DNA of 64,000 bases, taken from positions 1 through 64,000 of IMG/VR virus record IMGVR_UViG_3300033571_014797; one strand, given 5' to 3'. Position 1 is the stretch's first letter, and every line of letters starts with the position of its first letter. Origin of the DNA: a virus. Of the stretch, positions 33,597-41,453 are shown piece by piece. A program made the position numbers and the translations under genes. The notes beneath the pieces are model-generated. The model was not told the DNA's origin and made no database searches. It saw only the letters and a list, made by a program, of their open reading frames with translations.

Positions 33597-35162
33597 TTAA
33601 ATGACAATAAATGGCATAGGTTCTATTACATCTTCTAATTCATCGCGTAAATTTTCGCTTATTTCTTGATCATAATTTCTTAATTGCAATGCCATTCTTA
33701 TGACTAACAGTGTAGCCATGACTAGATCATCTGTTTCGCCTATTTTAGCTTTATATGTATTTCCTGAGGCAACAAAGTTTTTTAATTCGCTAATTAAAAT
33801 CTTACTATTAACTTTCATACGATCGGTTTCGATCCATAATTTTATTTTTGCGCAGGCTGAGATTTTAGCTCTATGACTAGTATTAAAACCTTTTCGATAC
33901 CGTCTATTAGAACTTTTAGTTTGCCCCATTGGTTCGCTTAGAAACTGACCTGGTATATGTTCTTCACCAATATCATATATTGCGTTTAGTGCTGCTTCGC
34001 CAATGGTATTATTCTCTACGCTATAATAAATCAGTGTGGGATCATCTATTTCTTCAACAAGATATTTGCAAATTTCACTCATTATTGCTACTTGTCTTTG
34101 AATAATAGTTAAATTGTGCTGCCATTCTGCAACTTGATTCATTGTTGTTAAATCCCAAACTTGAATAGCAGCAGGATCTCCTCCTGTACCTAAACTAGGA
34201 TCTAACGCTACTGCATAAGTGTGATTTTTAACTGGTTTTGCATACCATCTAACTTGTCCTTGTTTTTCAAAAGGATTAATGCCTTCTAATATTGCTAATT
34301 TACTTGGAGCAATAAGTGTTTCATCAAATATAATAAACTTACATTCGTGTTCACGTTTAAATCTATCTTCCCCAATACTGCTACGTTCTTGATCAGCCCA
34401 CTCTTTAGTTCTTTCAGGATGTCGATCCCATGGAAACATGATTGGAGCAAATCCGTTCTTACCAACTTTAGTTTCATTACCATATTCATCAAATTTATGA
34501 TTAGCAATTTTCCAAATTTCAGCAAACTGATCTTCATCGCTATTGGGAGTACTTGTAACAATAGCTTTACCGCCTGTTGATAGTGTTGGGCTAATAGAGG
34601 TCCAAAATTCTTTGGCAATAGTAGGTCGAACGAATGCAAACTCGTCACAATATAATAATGAAATTGCCATACCACGACCAGTAGTTTCTGTAGTTGTTGC
34701 ACTTACAATACGACTGCCGTTATCAAATTCTATACTACCTTTATTATAACTAGTTACACCACAACGAATAAAGTCAGGAACATTTTCATAAGCATAACGA
34801 ATACGTTGCATAATTTCTTGGGCGCCGGTATATTTGTGAGCTGCAACAAGAATAGTGCTGTCAGGCACAAACATAGCAAACCAAAGTAAGTAACCAGCAG
34901 CACATGTAGTTTTTCCCATTTGCCGTCCCAGCATATTAATGCTAAAACGATTGCTGTGATAATTGTTTACTAATTCAATTTGATAATCAAATGGTACAAA
35001 CTTTATTCTTCCACGTAATGGGTGTTGTATATAGAAATAATTTTCTAAAAAATGCATTGGTCCAAAATCTGGGTCAGCACATTTTTCAAGTTCTAAAACT
35101 TCATCGATGGTATAGGGAATTTTTAAAAAAGGTTTTTTAGTTAATGTATCAATATTAGGCAT
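33597..35162 (-). CDS. gp17: terminase large subunit, gp17
   Basis: 521 residues from the ATG at 35162. ATPase domain with Walker A-like M-L-G-R-Q-M-G-K-T-T (about 77-86) and Walker B L-L-Y-C-D-E-F (about 185), plus coupling motif T-S-T-P-N. RNase H-like nuclease domain begins at V-A-L-D-P-S-L-G-T-G-G-D (about 325) with further acidic residues (Y-Y-S-V-E-N; E-T-D-D). It cuts concatemers and pumps DNA. The small subunit gp16 lies about 6 kb away, unlike T4 where 16 and 17 adjoin. Confidence 0.95.
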   Translation of the reverse strand: MPNIDTLTKKPFLKIPYTIDEVLELEKCADPDFGPMHFLENYFYIQHPLRGRIKFVPFDYQIELVNNYHSNRFSINMLGRQMGKTTCAAGYLLWFAMFVPDSTILVAAHKYTGAQEIMQRIRYAYENVPDFIRCGVTSYNKGSIEFDNGSRIVSATTTETTGRGMAISLLYCDEFAFVRPTIAKEFWTSISPTLSTGGKAIVTSTPNSDEDQFAEIWKIANHKFDEYGNETKVGKNGFAPIMFPWDRHPERTKEWADQERSSIGEDRFKREHECKFIIFDETLIAPSKLAILEGINPFEKQGQVRWYAKPVKNHTYAVALDPSLGTGGDPAAIQVWDLTTMNQVAEWQHNLTIIQRQVAIMSEICKYLVEEIDDPTLIYYSVENNTIGEAALNAIYDIGEEHIPGQFLSEPMGQTKSSNRRYRKGFNTSHRAKISACAKIKLWIETDRMKVNSKILISELKNFVASGNTYKAKIGETDDLVMATLLVIRMALQLRNYDQEISENLRDELEDVIEPMPFIVI

Positions 35163-35171
35163 TGTCAATAC

Positions 35172-36335
35172 TTATAAAATTTGTTGCTTTGTTAATTGCT
35201 GTGAGAAATTTATTTTAATATTACTTATAGCACCGAGTCCTATTGTTTTCAAACAATTTGGCATAGTATTAGACCATAGTCGCCAATTTTTTAGTTCTTG
35301 TGTTCTTATTTCTCGCTCTGCAGGAGAAAAAACATGTCTGTGGTTAATAGATTCTATTTTAATATTAGCCCATTTTTCTAAATAGTTTATGAATTCTTGT
35401 TTAGTTAAATTAATTAATGTCTTATTTCTATGATTTATAATTAAATTGATAATTTTACCGACAGGAAAATCTCCTCTAATTCTTTTGCTATCTTTGCTTA
35501 CACCGTATTGTAGTAACCATTGATCAAAATCATTACTTTGATATATTTCTTTAAAAGTATTATCAAACAGTATAACAAAACCACCATAATAACCGCTGTG
35601 GCCAGTGGTATCAAAATAATTTGGATCATCATCATTTTGATACGATCTTAATATTGTTTTCCCTAAAATTTCTTCTGCTAAAATAACATCACAATCATGA
35701 TCAAAACTATGTAAATTTAAATCATCTATGTTTTCAAAATCAACCCATTTATTAAAACGATCTGTTGAGGTTTGTAAATGTAAATTATCAACTGTGCCTG
35801 GTCTTATAGTTAAAGTTTTTGCTATAGGTTTTTCTTTCTGCACTGTACACCAATGTTCTAGAAAATGAACTTGATGGTTTAAATTTTGAATTAATTCATA
35901 AAATCTTTCTTCAAAAGAAGGATGAAATTTTACTGTTGCTTTATCTCTAACATTAAATTTTTTAAATGCCTGCAATGTAGTGAAATATCTATGTATTCGA
36001 TTACACCAACTATGTTCAAAGTTAAAAGATTCTGGTTCGCTTTGTATTGGCCAAGCAACTCCATTCTCGTTCAATTCTTGAATAGTATTCAATATACTTT
36101 TATATGCAGATTCGATCGTTTGATAATGTTTCTCATCGTTGGCCTTTTGATTTTGAAACTCAGTTAAATTGATTTGAAATTGATAAACTGGTTCGTTATA
36201 TAAATTCTTTACATGATTATACCAACGATCAATTACTGTATTTTTTAAACAATCAATTGTTATCTCGCAATCGATTTCGTTAAAAACTGTAAAATTTATC
36301 TTTATTAAATTTTGTTTTTGAACTTGAAATAACAT
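35172..36335 (-). CDS. hypothetical protein, largest member of a three-copy phage family
   Basis: 387 residues, no recognised domain. Relatives by ordered motifs are at 869-1753 and 24059-24826. Visible motifs: H-D-C-D-V-I-L-A-E-E-I-L-G-K-T-I, then D-D-D-P-N-Y-F-D, then a Gly/Tyr turn (S-G-Y-Y-G-G), then I-R-G-D-F-P-V-G-K-I. The GK-T/I segment is not a convincing P-loop. Located directly upstream of terminase; function unknown. Confidence 0.7.
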   Translation of the reverse strand: MLFQVQKQNLIKINFTVFNEIDCEITIDCLKNTVIDRWYNHVKNLYNEPVYQFQINLTEFQNQKANDEKHYQTIESAYKSILNTIQELNENGVAWPIQSEPESFNFEHSWCNRIHRYFTTLQAFKKFNVRDKATVKFHPSFEERFYELIQNLNHQVHFLEHWCTVQKEKPIAKTLTIRPGTVDNLHLQTSTDRFNKWVDFENIDDLNLHSFDHDCDVILAEEILGKTILRSYQNDDDPNYFDTTGHSGYYGGFVILFDNTFKEIYQSNDFDQWLLQYGVSKDSKRIRGDFPVGKIINLIINHRNKTLINLTKQEFINYLEKWANIKIESINHRHVFSPAEREIRTQELKNWRLWSNTMPNCLKTIGLGAISNIKINFSQQLTKQQIL

Positions 36336-36339
36336 AACA

Positions 36340-36588
36340 TTAGTTATCTAATATAATTTTGGCATTTATATATCTAGTTTTTTGATAGGAATCAAGATAA
36401 CTCAGATTTATTGTTTGAATTGGTGCTTCAATGTTGTGTTTCCAATGCCAAAGGAATTTATGTATTTTTGGAAATTCTGGAACTAAATCCTCTGTTTGCC
36501 ATAGAAACTCTTGAATTAAGTTTCTGTGGTCTGGCATATAGTAATAAATTTGCAAGGTAGCTATTCGCCAATCACTCCAACGAAGCAT
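36340..36588 (-). CDS. small hypothetical protein
   Basis: 82 residues from the ATG at 36588; the long upstream extension to 36774 runs antisense through the HNH gene and is rejected. Aromatic and basic, no family recognised. A late ACTAAATA box is 5 bases before the ATG. Followed by the three-copy-family gene after 4 bases. Confidence 0.55.
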   Translation of the reverse strand: MLRWSDWRIATLQIYYYMPDHRNLIQEFLWQTEDLVPEFPKIHKFLWHWKHNIEAPIQTINLSYLDSYQKTRYINAKIILDN

Positions 36589-36593
36589 AAAAA

Positions 36594-36601
36594 TATTTAG
36601 T
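36594..36601 (-). promoter_or_regulatory. late promoter box ACTAAATA, leaderless arrangement
   Basis: Minus strand ACTAAATATTTTT then ATG at 36588. It touches the -35 of the divergent early promoter at 36601. Confidence 0.5.
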
Positions 36602-36628
36602 TGACATTTTGAAAAAGCAATATACAAT
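36601..36628 (+). promoter_or_regulatory. sigma-70-like promoter for the HNH gene
   Basis: TTGACA (36601-36606), 16-base spacer, TACAAT (36623-36628), 37 bases before the ATG at 36665. Confidence 0.65.
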
Positions 36629-36664
36629 ATAAAAGTATAATTTTTTGTTCGGTAAATAAAAAAG

Positions 36665-37174
36665 ATGTCAGCAACATTAATTCTTAATGCTAACTGGCAA
36701 CCACTTTCCTGGTTACCCCTTAGCGTCATAGATTGGCAGCAAGCAATTAAGCTCCAATATATGGATAAAATCAAAGTTATTGAATACTACGATGATTGGG
36801 AAGTTCATAGTCAAAAGCTTACCCTTAAGGTACCTGCTTTGGCTGTTACTAAAGATTATCATGCTTTTAAACGTGGTGTTCGTTTTAGTCGAGCTAACTT
36901 ATACCTACGTGACTTGTTTCAATGTCAATATTGTGCTGACACATTTGATCATCACGAATTAACTATTGATCATGTAATACCACGTGCTAAAGGTGGTCGA
37001 ACTAATTGGGAAAACTGTGTAAGTGCTTGTGTTCCTTGCAATCAAAAGAAAAAAGATAATTATCAAAAACCTATTAGGGAAACCTTTAAACCAGATTATT
37101 GGCAATTAAGTGCTAGACGAAAGGATCATTGCTATGATGTTCGTCATCCTAGTTGGAAACCTTATCTAGAATAG
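36665..37174 (+). CDS. HNH endonuclease
   Basis: 169 residues. C-terminal HNH domain: CQYC, then L-T-I-D-H-V-I-P-R-A-K-G-G with the first His, N-W-E-N, and CVPCNQKK zinc pair (about residues 90-140). The N-terminal part (V-I-D-W-Q-Q-A-I, F-K-R-G-V-R-F-S-R-A-N) matches a phage family of restriction-like HNH proteins. Lone plus-strand gene with its own early promoter inside a minus-strand late block, as expected of a mobile or late-acquired nuclease. Confidence 0.88.
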   Translation: MSATLILNANWQPLSWLPLSVIDWQQAIKLQYMDKIKVIEYYDDWEVHSQKLTLKVPALAVTKDYHAFKRGVRFSRANLYLRDLFQCQYCADTFDHHELTIDHVIPRAKGGRTNWENCVSACVPCNQKKKDNYQKPIRETFKPDYWQLSARRKDHCYDVRHPSWKPYLE

Positions 37175-37175
37175 A

Positions 37176-37538
37176 TTATCGTGGACGGCGAGTTGGAGTG
37201 AATTTAGCTATAGGACTAACAGCATTTCCGCCGTCCTCTTCTTTTTTGCCTTTGCGACTTACAAAAGTTGACTTGTAGCCCATCATACGATTTGCTTTGT
37301 CAATAATAGCTTGTTCTTCTTCTGCGTAAGGCGTCAACCAATAATTATTAGCTATTGGTCCAAAAGGAGACATTGTTTCATCGTGATCTGGAGCGCGGGC
37401 CATAGCAACACCGTGCCTATACATATAGTATGTTCTGTCTGCATCGGGTATTGTTTGTGCTGTAGGAAACGGTAAAGGATGATAATTTTCGCCGCTTACG
37501 TCTCTTTGCTGTTCAGCAATAAACTCTTTTGCTCTCAT
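37176..37538 (-). CDS. putative capsid-targeted internal protein (paralogue A)
   Basis: 120 residues. N-terminal MRAKEFIAE closely resembles the T4 capsid-targeting peptide of internal proteins (which end F-I-A-E before cleavage). The body is paralogous to 38513-38863: Y-Y-M-Y-R, A-P-D-H-D, S-P-F-G-P-I-A, T-P-Y-A-E-E-E-Q-A-I-I and a Lys-rich tail ending S-P-I-A-K. Probably cut by the prohead protease and packaged with DNA. Late block. Confidence 0.65.
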   Translation of the reverse strand: MRAKEFIAEQQRDVSGENYHPLPFPTAQTIPDADRTYYMYRHGVAMARAPDHDETMSPFGPIANNYWLTPYAEEEQAIIDKANRMMGYKSTFVSRKGKKEEDGGNAVSPIAKFTPTRRPR

Positions 37539-37542
37539 AAAA

Positions 37543-38319
37543 TTATTTACCTAGTCCAAACAACTTTTTTAATTTACTTAAGAAAGTAATTTTTTCAACT
37601 TGGCTTGTTTGTACAACTGCTGTAACAGATACAGGTTTAGTTTTTGGGATATAAGCAATTAGACCAGTTTCGAAATTTCCACGTTTTTCAGTGTACAAAG
37701 GTGTTGATCCTTGTGCTGCTGCCATTCTATTGCCCTCATTAGTTACGGGAAAAGTTAATACACTAAAGAAATCTTTCATACCCCATTCTGGATGAATTTT
37801 AGCACCCATATCTGCTAGTTGTTCTTTATATAAATCCATTTTATTAATTTGTAATTCAACATATCCTTCAATTACTACTCCTGGCATTTTAGCAATGCTA
37901 ACCCAATTGCGTTGGCCGCCTGCTGTTTGACTGCTTCCACTTATAATTGGTTTGTCTAATACAAACAGCAAAGTGTAATAAATTGCTTTAGCGACACCTT
38001 GATTTCTATATTCAGGTTCAGTAGTAATTCTACTAACATATACGCTGTTTGGGACCATTCCTCTTGACATAAGATCTGCTGCCCCTACTACTTCATCATT
38101 TTCATTTATAACAAAGAAGCTTTGATAGATCCAACTTTTTTCTATTAGAGCGTATCTAAATTTAGAATTAGGAATTGGTTTGGCTTTTTGCAAAATTTCT
38201 TCATTACTAGTATTGATATAATCCGAATCATTTTTATCTTTATTAGGATCTTTAAAATCAAGACTCCTAGCTTTACGAGCATCTATAGGGCCAAGATCTT
38301 CAATTTCACGAAGTCTCAC
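37543..38319 (-). CDS. GNAT-like acetyltransferase domain protein
   Basis: 258 residues. The segment S-R-I-T-T-E-P-E-Y-R-N-Q-G-V-A-K-A-I-Y (about 93-111) is the acetyl-CoA-binding R-x-x-G-x-A motif of GNAT folds, followed by Q-T-A-G-G-Q-R-N-W. Residues 1-8 (MRLREIED) may be a capsid-targeting peptide (I-E-D rather than I-x-E, so doubtful). Neighbours on both sides are putative internal head proteins. Target unknown. Confidence 0.65.
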   Translation of the reverse strand: MRLREIEDLGPIDARKARSLDFKDPNKDKNDSDYINTSNEEILQKAKPIPNSKFRYALIEKSWIYQSFFVINENDEVVGAADLMSRGMVPNSVYVSRITTEPEYRNQGVAKAIYYTLLFVLDKPIISGSSQTAGGQRNWVSIAKMPGVVIEGYVELQINKMDLYKEQLADMGAKIHPEWGMKDFFSVLTFPVTNEGNRMAAAQGSTPLYTEKRGNFETGLIAYIPKTKPVSVTAVVQTSQVEKITFLSKLKKLFGLGK

Positions 38320-38516
38320 TTTTTGCGTCCTCTAAATGCTATTGGCATTTCGCCAGTTAATAATGGTTTACTAAACCAAAGTTTAAACCATTCTTCTGTG
38401 CCAGGTTGAATATTCCTCTCACGTTCTATTTGTTTAAAATTAGTAGCTTGTTTACTAGTTTCTTCGCCATAACTAGTTTTAATACCGGCTAGAGCTTTTA
38501 GCTCGGCTATATTCAT
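38316..38516 (-). CDS. small conserved protein with N-terminal LAG motif
   Basis: 66 residues. Starts M-N-I-A-E-L-K-A-L-A-G-I, the shared LAG docking motif. The C-terminal part P-G-T-E-E-W-F-K-L-W-F-S-K-P-L-L-T-G-E is a conserved motif in aquatic T4-like phages. Overlaps the neighbours by 4 bases on both sides. Virion or scaffold role inferred. Confidence 0.6.
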   Translation of the reverse strand: MNIAELKALAGIKTSYGEETSKQATNFKQIERERNIQPGTEEWFKLWFSKPLLTGEMPIAFRGRKK

Positions 38517-38863
38517 TTTTGTTTTCCGCTATTTTGTGGAACCGGGCTTATTTTATTAGTGCTATCATGTTCTTTACTTTTACCTTTAGTAAAGTACATG
38601 TGTTTTTTACCCATTTTCTTTAAACTGCGCAACAGCATAGCTTCTTCTTCAGGTGTATATGCTAATGCAAACGGACTTACATTAAAATGTTTATGTCTAG
38701 CAGGAACATCTCTATCGGGGTCTCCTGCAACTACACTCATGAATCTATAATATTCATAGTAACCATCCATATCACTTAAAAGCATACTGGGATTTAGAGC
38801 ACTGATGTGTAAATCGTTTGATTTAGAAACTTTCATTTCACTAACAAATTCTTTAGCTCTCAT
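38513..38863 (-). CDS. putative capsid-targeted internal protein (paralogue B)
   Basis: 116 residues, paralogous to 37176-37538. N-terminal MRAKEFVSE matches the capsid-targeting pattern with V-S-E as cleavage site. Body: Y-Y-E-Y-Y-R, D-P-D-R-D, S-P-F-A-L-A-Y-T-P-E-E-E-A-M, Lys-rich tail with S-P-V-P. Duplication separated by the GNAT and 66-residue genes suggests an ancient cassette duplication. Confidence 0.65.
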   Translation of the reverse strand: MRAKEFVSEMKVSKSNDLHISALNPSMLLSDMDGYYEYYRFMSVVAGDPDRDVPARHKHFNVSPFALAYTPEEEAMLLRSLKKMGKKHMYFTKGKSKEHDSTNKISPVPQNSGKQK

Positions 38864-38864
38864 A

Positions 38865-39740
38865 TTACTTGCCTTTAAGAATTTTACTTACCGGTTTGTT
38901 ACTCCACATGCGACATGACCAGTAACCTGCTGAGGTTCTATCTTTTTTACTTGAGCAGTTATGTCTAGCACGAAAATTTTTACGACGAGCAGGATTATCT
39001 CTTTTAATACTCATCTTTTTATCACCAAAGTTTACTTTTTTAATATTACCGGTTTTTGGATCACGAACGTAAACTTTATATTTCTTCACATCGCCTGCTG
39101 AAGGCTTACCTAGGCTAACTTCTCTTCCTTGATATTTTGCTTCTTCTACAGATTCAGTTGATTTAATTTTTTTATTAATTTGATCTTTAATTTTTAATTG
39201 TGCTGCGGCAGCTTGAATTTCTTCTGGTTTTGCTCTGTAAGGACTTACATTTAAATAACCAATTTCTCTAAATGCGTCTGCTAAAATATTTTCCAAACCT
39301 TCTGGGTTTTCTAAATAATAAAGATTATAAGCTACTTTAACAACATCGCCATCGTCATGTACTTCATGCCCGATATAGTACCCATCTCCAATACTATCGC
39401 GGTCAACATTAATACCGGCTTCTCTAGCACGATGTAATAATGCTTTAGCTTCAGTAGTCATGGTATACCCGCACTCATCACAGCGCATCTTAGTTTCGCC
39501 CAAATTGTACAGAGTGCCCATGCCGCACTCTGTACATATTTCTGATTCTATAACTAGATTGGCTTCAACAAGCATCGCCCAAGCAGCTTCATCCATTTCT
39601 ACAGTATAACTATCTTCTGTATGTTCGACTATTTCGCATTCAATACTTAGACTTTCGTTGATTTGAAAATCAAAATCATCGCCAGTTACGGGAGCAGATA
39701 ACATGCGCTCTGTGTCTAAAACATACTTGCGAAATTCCAT
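38865..39740 (-). CDS. zinc-ribbon protein with conserved phage C-terminal motif
   Basis: 291 residues. CTECG...CDECG zinc ribbon at about 71-92. The C-terminal third V-K-K-Y-K-V-Y-V-R-D-P-K-T-G-N-I-K-K, N-F-G-D-K-K-M, then R-D-N-P-A-R-R-K-N-F-R-A-R-H-N-C is a motif found in several virion-region proteins of aquatic T4-like phages, probably nucleic acid or capsid binding. Lies in the prohead gene block between paralogue B and the scaffold-like gene. Function unknown. Confidence 0.7.
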   Translation of the reverse strand: MEFRKYVLDTERMLSAPVTGDDFDFQINESLSIECEIVEHTEDSYTVEMDEAAWAMLVEANLVIESEICTECGMGTLYNLGETKMRCDECGYTMTTEAKALLHRAREAGINVDRDSIGDGYYIGHEVHDDGDVVKVAYNLYYLENPEGLENILADAFREIGYLNVSPYRAKPEEIQAAAAQLKIKDQINKKIKSTESVEEAKYQGREVSLGKPSAGDVKKYKVYVRDPKTGNIKKVNFGDKKMSIKRDNPARRKNFRARHNCSSKKDRTSAGYWSCRMWSNKPVSKILKGK

Positions 39741-39750
39741 TGTACAATCC

Positions 39751-40401
39751 TTAGTATGAAGTAGCTGTTTGCATTGGATTATCGCCAGGAGCTACACGTG
39801 GTGCAGTCATCTTAGCTCTAGATAAATCGTTGCCAGATGGAATAGCAGTTTCTGAGTCATAAACTACAGGCTCAGGTGTTGTGCTAGCATCGTATGCGCC
39901 ATCCATCATTGGTTCATTAGACATATCAGGCGCACTTCTATCTAAAATTGCAGCTAAACTTGGAACTGGTCCTGTAGATGGCATACCCATTGGGGCAGAA
40001 ACTGGAGCAGGCTCTGGAGCCATAGAAGGTGCATCAGCACCTTTTACTGTCTTTGCACCAATCATACCAGCTAGTTTAAGAATTTCAGCAAGCACCGCAT
40101 CGCTACCACTTAGAGTAATTTGTACGTCTTCGTCAACTTTTTTGCCAAAATATTTTTCTTGTTTAGCACTCATGCCTTTTTTATCATCATCTTTGTCATC
40201 ACCGTCGTCTTTTTCTTTAGCGGCTTTTGACATAGGCTCTTCTTTATTGCCATCTTTGTCTAAATCTAAGAAATCTGGCTTTTTATCTTCAGCTACTGGT
40301 TTAGCAGTCATTGCTTCAGCAGCAGCAATTGCACGACCAATTTCTTCAGGACTGCGATCTGCAATCTCTCTTAGTCTTTGTAATACATCAATCATATGCA
40401 T
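39751..40401 (-). CDS. putative scaffold/prohead core-like protein with EF-hand-like loop
   Basis: 216 residues. Residues about 45-56 D-L-D-K-D-G-N-K-E-E-P-M form a calcium-loop-like motif, preceded by a helical N-terminus and followed by an acidic/Lys-rich linker. A LAG motif (L-A-E-I-L-K-L-A-G-M, about 107-116) is internal. C-terminus is Pro/Ala/Met rich. The position next to terminase and prohead genes suggests a head scaffold or internal protein. Inference from context. Confidence 0.6.
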   Translation of the reverse strand: MHMIDVLQRLREIADRSPEEIGRAIAAAEAMTAKPVAEDKKPDFLDLDKDGNKEEPMSKAAKEKDDGDDKDDDKKGMSAKQEKYFGKKVDEDVQITLSGSDAVLAEILKLAGMIGAKTVKGADAPSMAPEPAPVSAPMGMPSTGPVPSLAAILDRSAPDMSNEPMMDGAYDASTTPEPVVYDSETAIPSGNDLSRAKMTAPRVAPGDNPMQTATSY

Positions 40402-40413
40402 GGGTTAGTTTCC

Positions 40414-40992
40414 TTATTTTTTCATAGGGTTAGGTATTTTGTTTTGTTTTGTTCCAATAGGACTTGTTTTGCCCTGTGGCAAATCATTTGTTGTTGAAGC
40501 CTTAGAAGTTTTTGTAGCAGAATACTCGTACTGATATTTTCTTGATTCTTTATCAGCAATAGCTTGTTCTAAATCTGCTAAAACTTGAGGATATGTACTG
40601 TTTGGTAAATCCTTATCTAAAATAGCTTTACCTTCGCCTGCTTCACTTGCTATTGGGCTAATAATAACTTCTTGGTTTGGTGTTGTTACCATGGCCATAC
40701 TTGCAGGAATACCAATTTCGTTAAAAACTGCTGATAATTGCTGCGGAGTACAAGGATAATTTGTTACGATGTCAATAATATGAATTTCAGGATTTTCTAG
40801 ATGGTCAAATCCATATGCTTTTTGTGTGATAGGTAAACGCTTTGGTTCACTTACATCTTCAACACCGTATTTTTCTAATGCATGTTCTAACTTGCTGATT
40901 AATCTGTTGTCACAGTCGCAAGCAAGTCTTACTCGAAACATATACTGTTTCGCACTTTCAGTAAGAAATTCTGTAAAAGATTTCATTTTCAA
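40414..40992 (-). CDS. conserved capsid-targeted virion protein
   Basis: 192 residues. N-terminal MKSFTEFLTE-S is a textbook capsid-targeting peptide with L-T-E as protease site. The conserved domain (residues 17-105) Y-M-F-R-V-R-L-A-C-D-C-D ... L-E-H-A-L-E-K-Y-G-V ... I-I-D-I-V-T-N-Y-P-C-T looks like a ferredoxin-like fold known from aquatic T4-like phages. The tail is Lys/Thr-rich. AGAGGT ribosome site and a late AATAAATA box precede the ATG. Confidence 0.75.
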   Translation of the reverse strand: MKMKSFTEFLTESAKQYMFRVRLACDCDNRLISKLEHALEKYGVEDVSEPKRLPITQKAYGFDHLENPEIHIIDIVTNYPCTPQQLSAVFNEIGIPASMAMVTTPNQEVIISPIASEAGEGKAILDKDLPNSTYPQVLADLEQAIADKESRKYQYEYSATKTSKASTTNDLPQGKTSPIGTKQNKIPNPMKK

Positions 40993-41007
40993 AATACCTC
41001 TATAGTA

Positions 41008-41015
41008 TATTTATT
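41008..41015 (-). promoter_or_regulatory. late promoter box AATAAATA
   Basis: Minus strand ACAATAAATATACTATAGAGGT before the ATG at 40992; overlaps the stop region of gp16. Confidence 0.55.
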
Positions 41016-41445
41016 GTTGCCTAAAGTTTTTCATCAATTCATTTCTATCCCAAACTTTAGCTTCAACATCAACTGTATTGTCGTCAGTTTTCTTATCAGC
41101 TTGCTGTTTCATTAAACGAATTTTAAGTTCTGTTTCTTTAAGTTTCTTTTGTGCTTTTCCTAATTTTGCTGTTACCGCATGACCTAACATCTTACTAGCA
41201 CTATCAAATATTGGCGCACTAAAACGAGGCTCAACATTCATTCCTAAACTCATTAAATTATCAAAACTTTCCATTGCTTTAGTAGTAAGTTGATCTAATT
41301 CGTTATCGGTGATGTTATCGGGTTCAACAGGCAAAGTAGCTTCAATATCATTAGCTACAGTTAAAGCATTTTTTATTTCCTCTTTAGAAATATCATTTGA
41401 TGATACTTCAGGAAGATCAAATAATTCTTCAAGTTTCTTATTCAT
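41011..41445 (-). CDS. gp16: terminase small subunit, gp16-like
   Basis: 144 residues (T4 gp16 164). Begins L-E-E-L-F-D-L-P-E-V, has the central helical region S-A-P-I-F-D-S-A-S-K-M-L-G-H-A-V-T-A-K and a long coiled-coil (about 90-115), the oligomerisation architecture of gp16. It recognises and presents DNA to gp17. Unlike T4 it is not next to the large subunit but next to gp4. Confidence 0.78.
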   Translation of the reverse strand: MNKKLEELFDLPEVSSNDISKEEIKNALTVANDIEATLPVEPDNITDNELDQLTTKAMESFDNLMSLGMNVEPRFSAPIFDSASKMLGHAVTAKLGKAQKKLKETELKIRLMKQQADKKTDDNTVDVEAKVWDRNELMKNFRQQ

Positions 41446-41453
41446 AATATTAC

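Noticed and set aside
36589-36774. N-terminal extension of the 36340 gene
   Set aside because: It is antisense to the HNH gene and lies beyond the late box at 36594; the ATG at 36588 is better.
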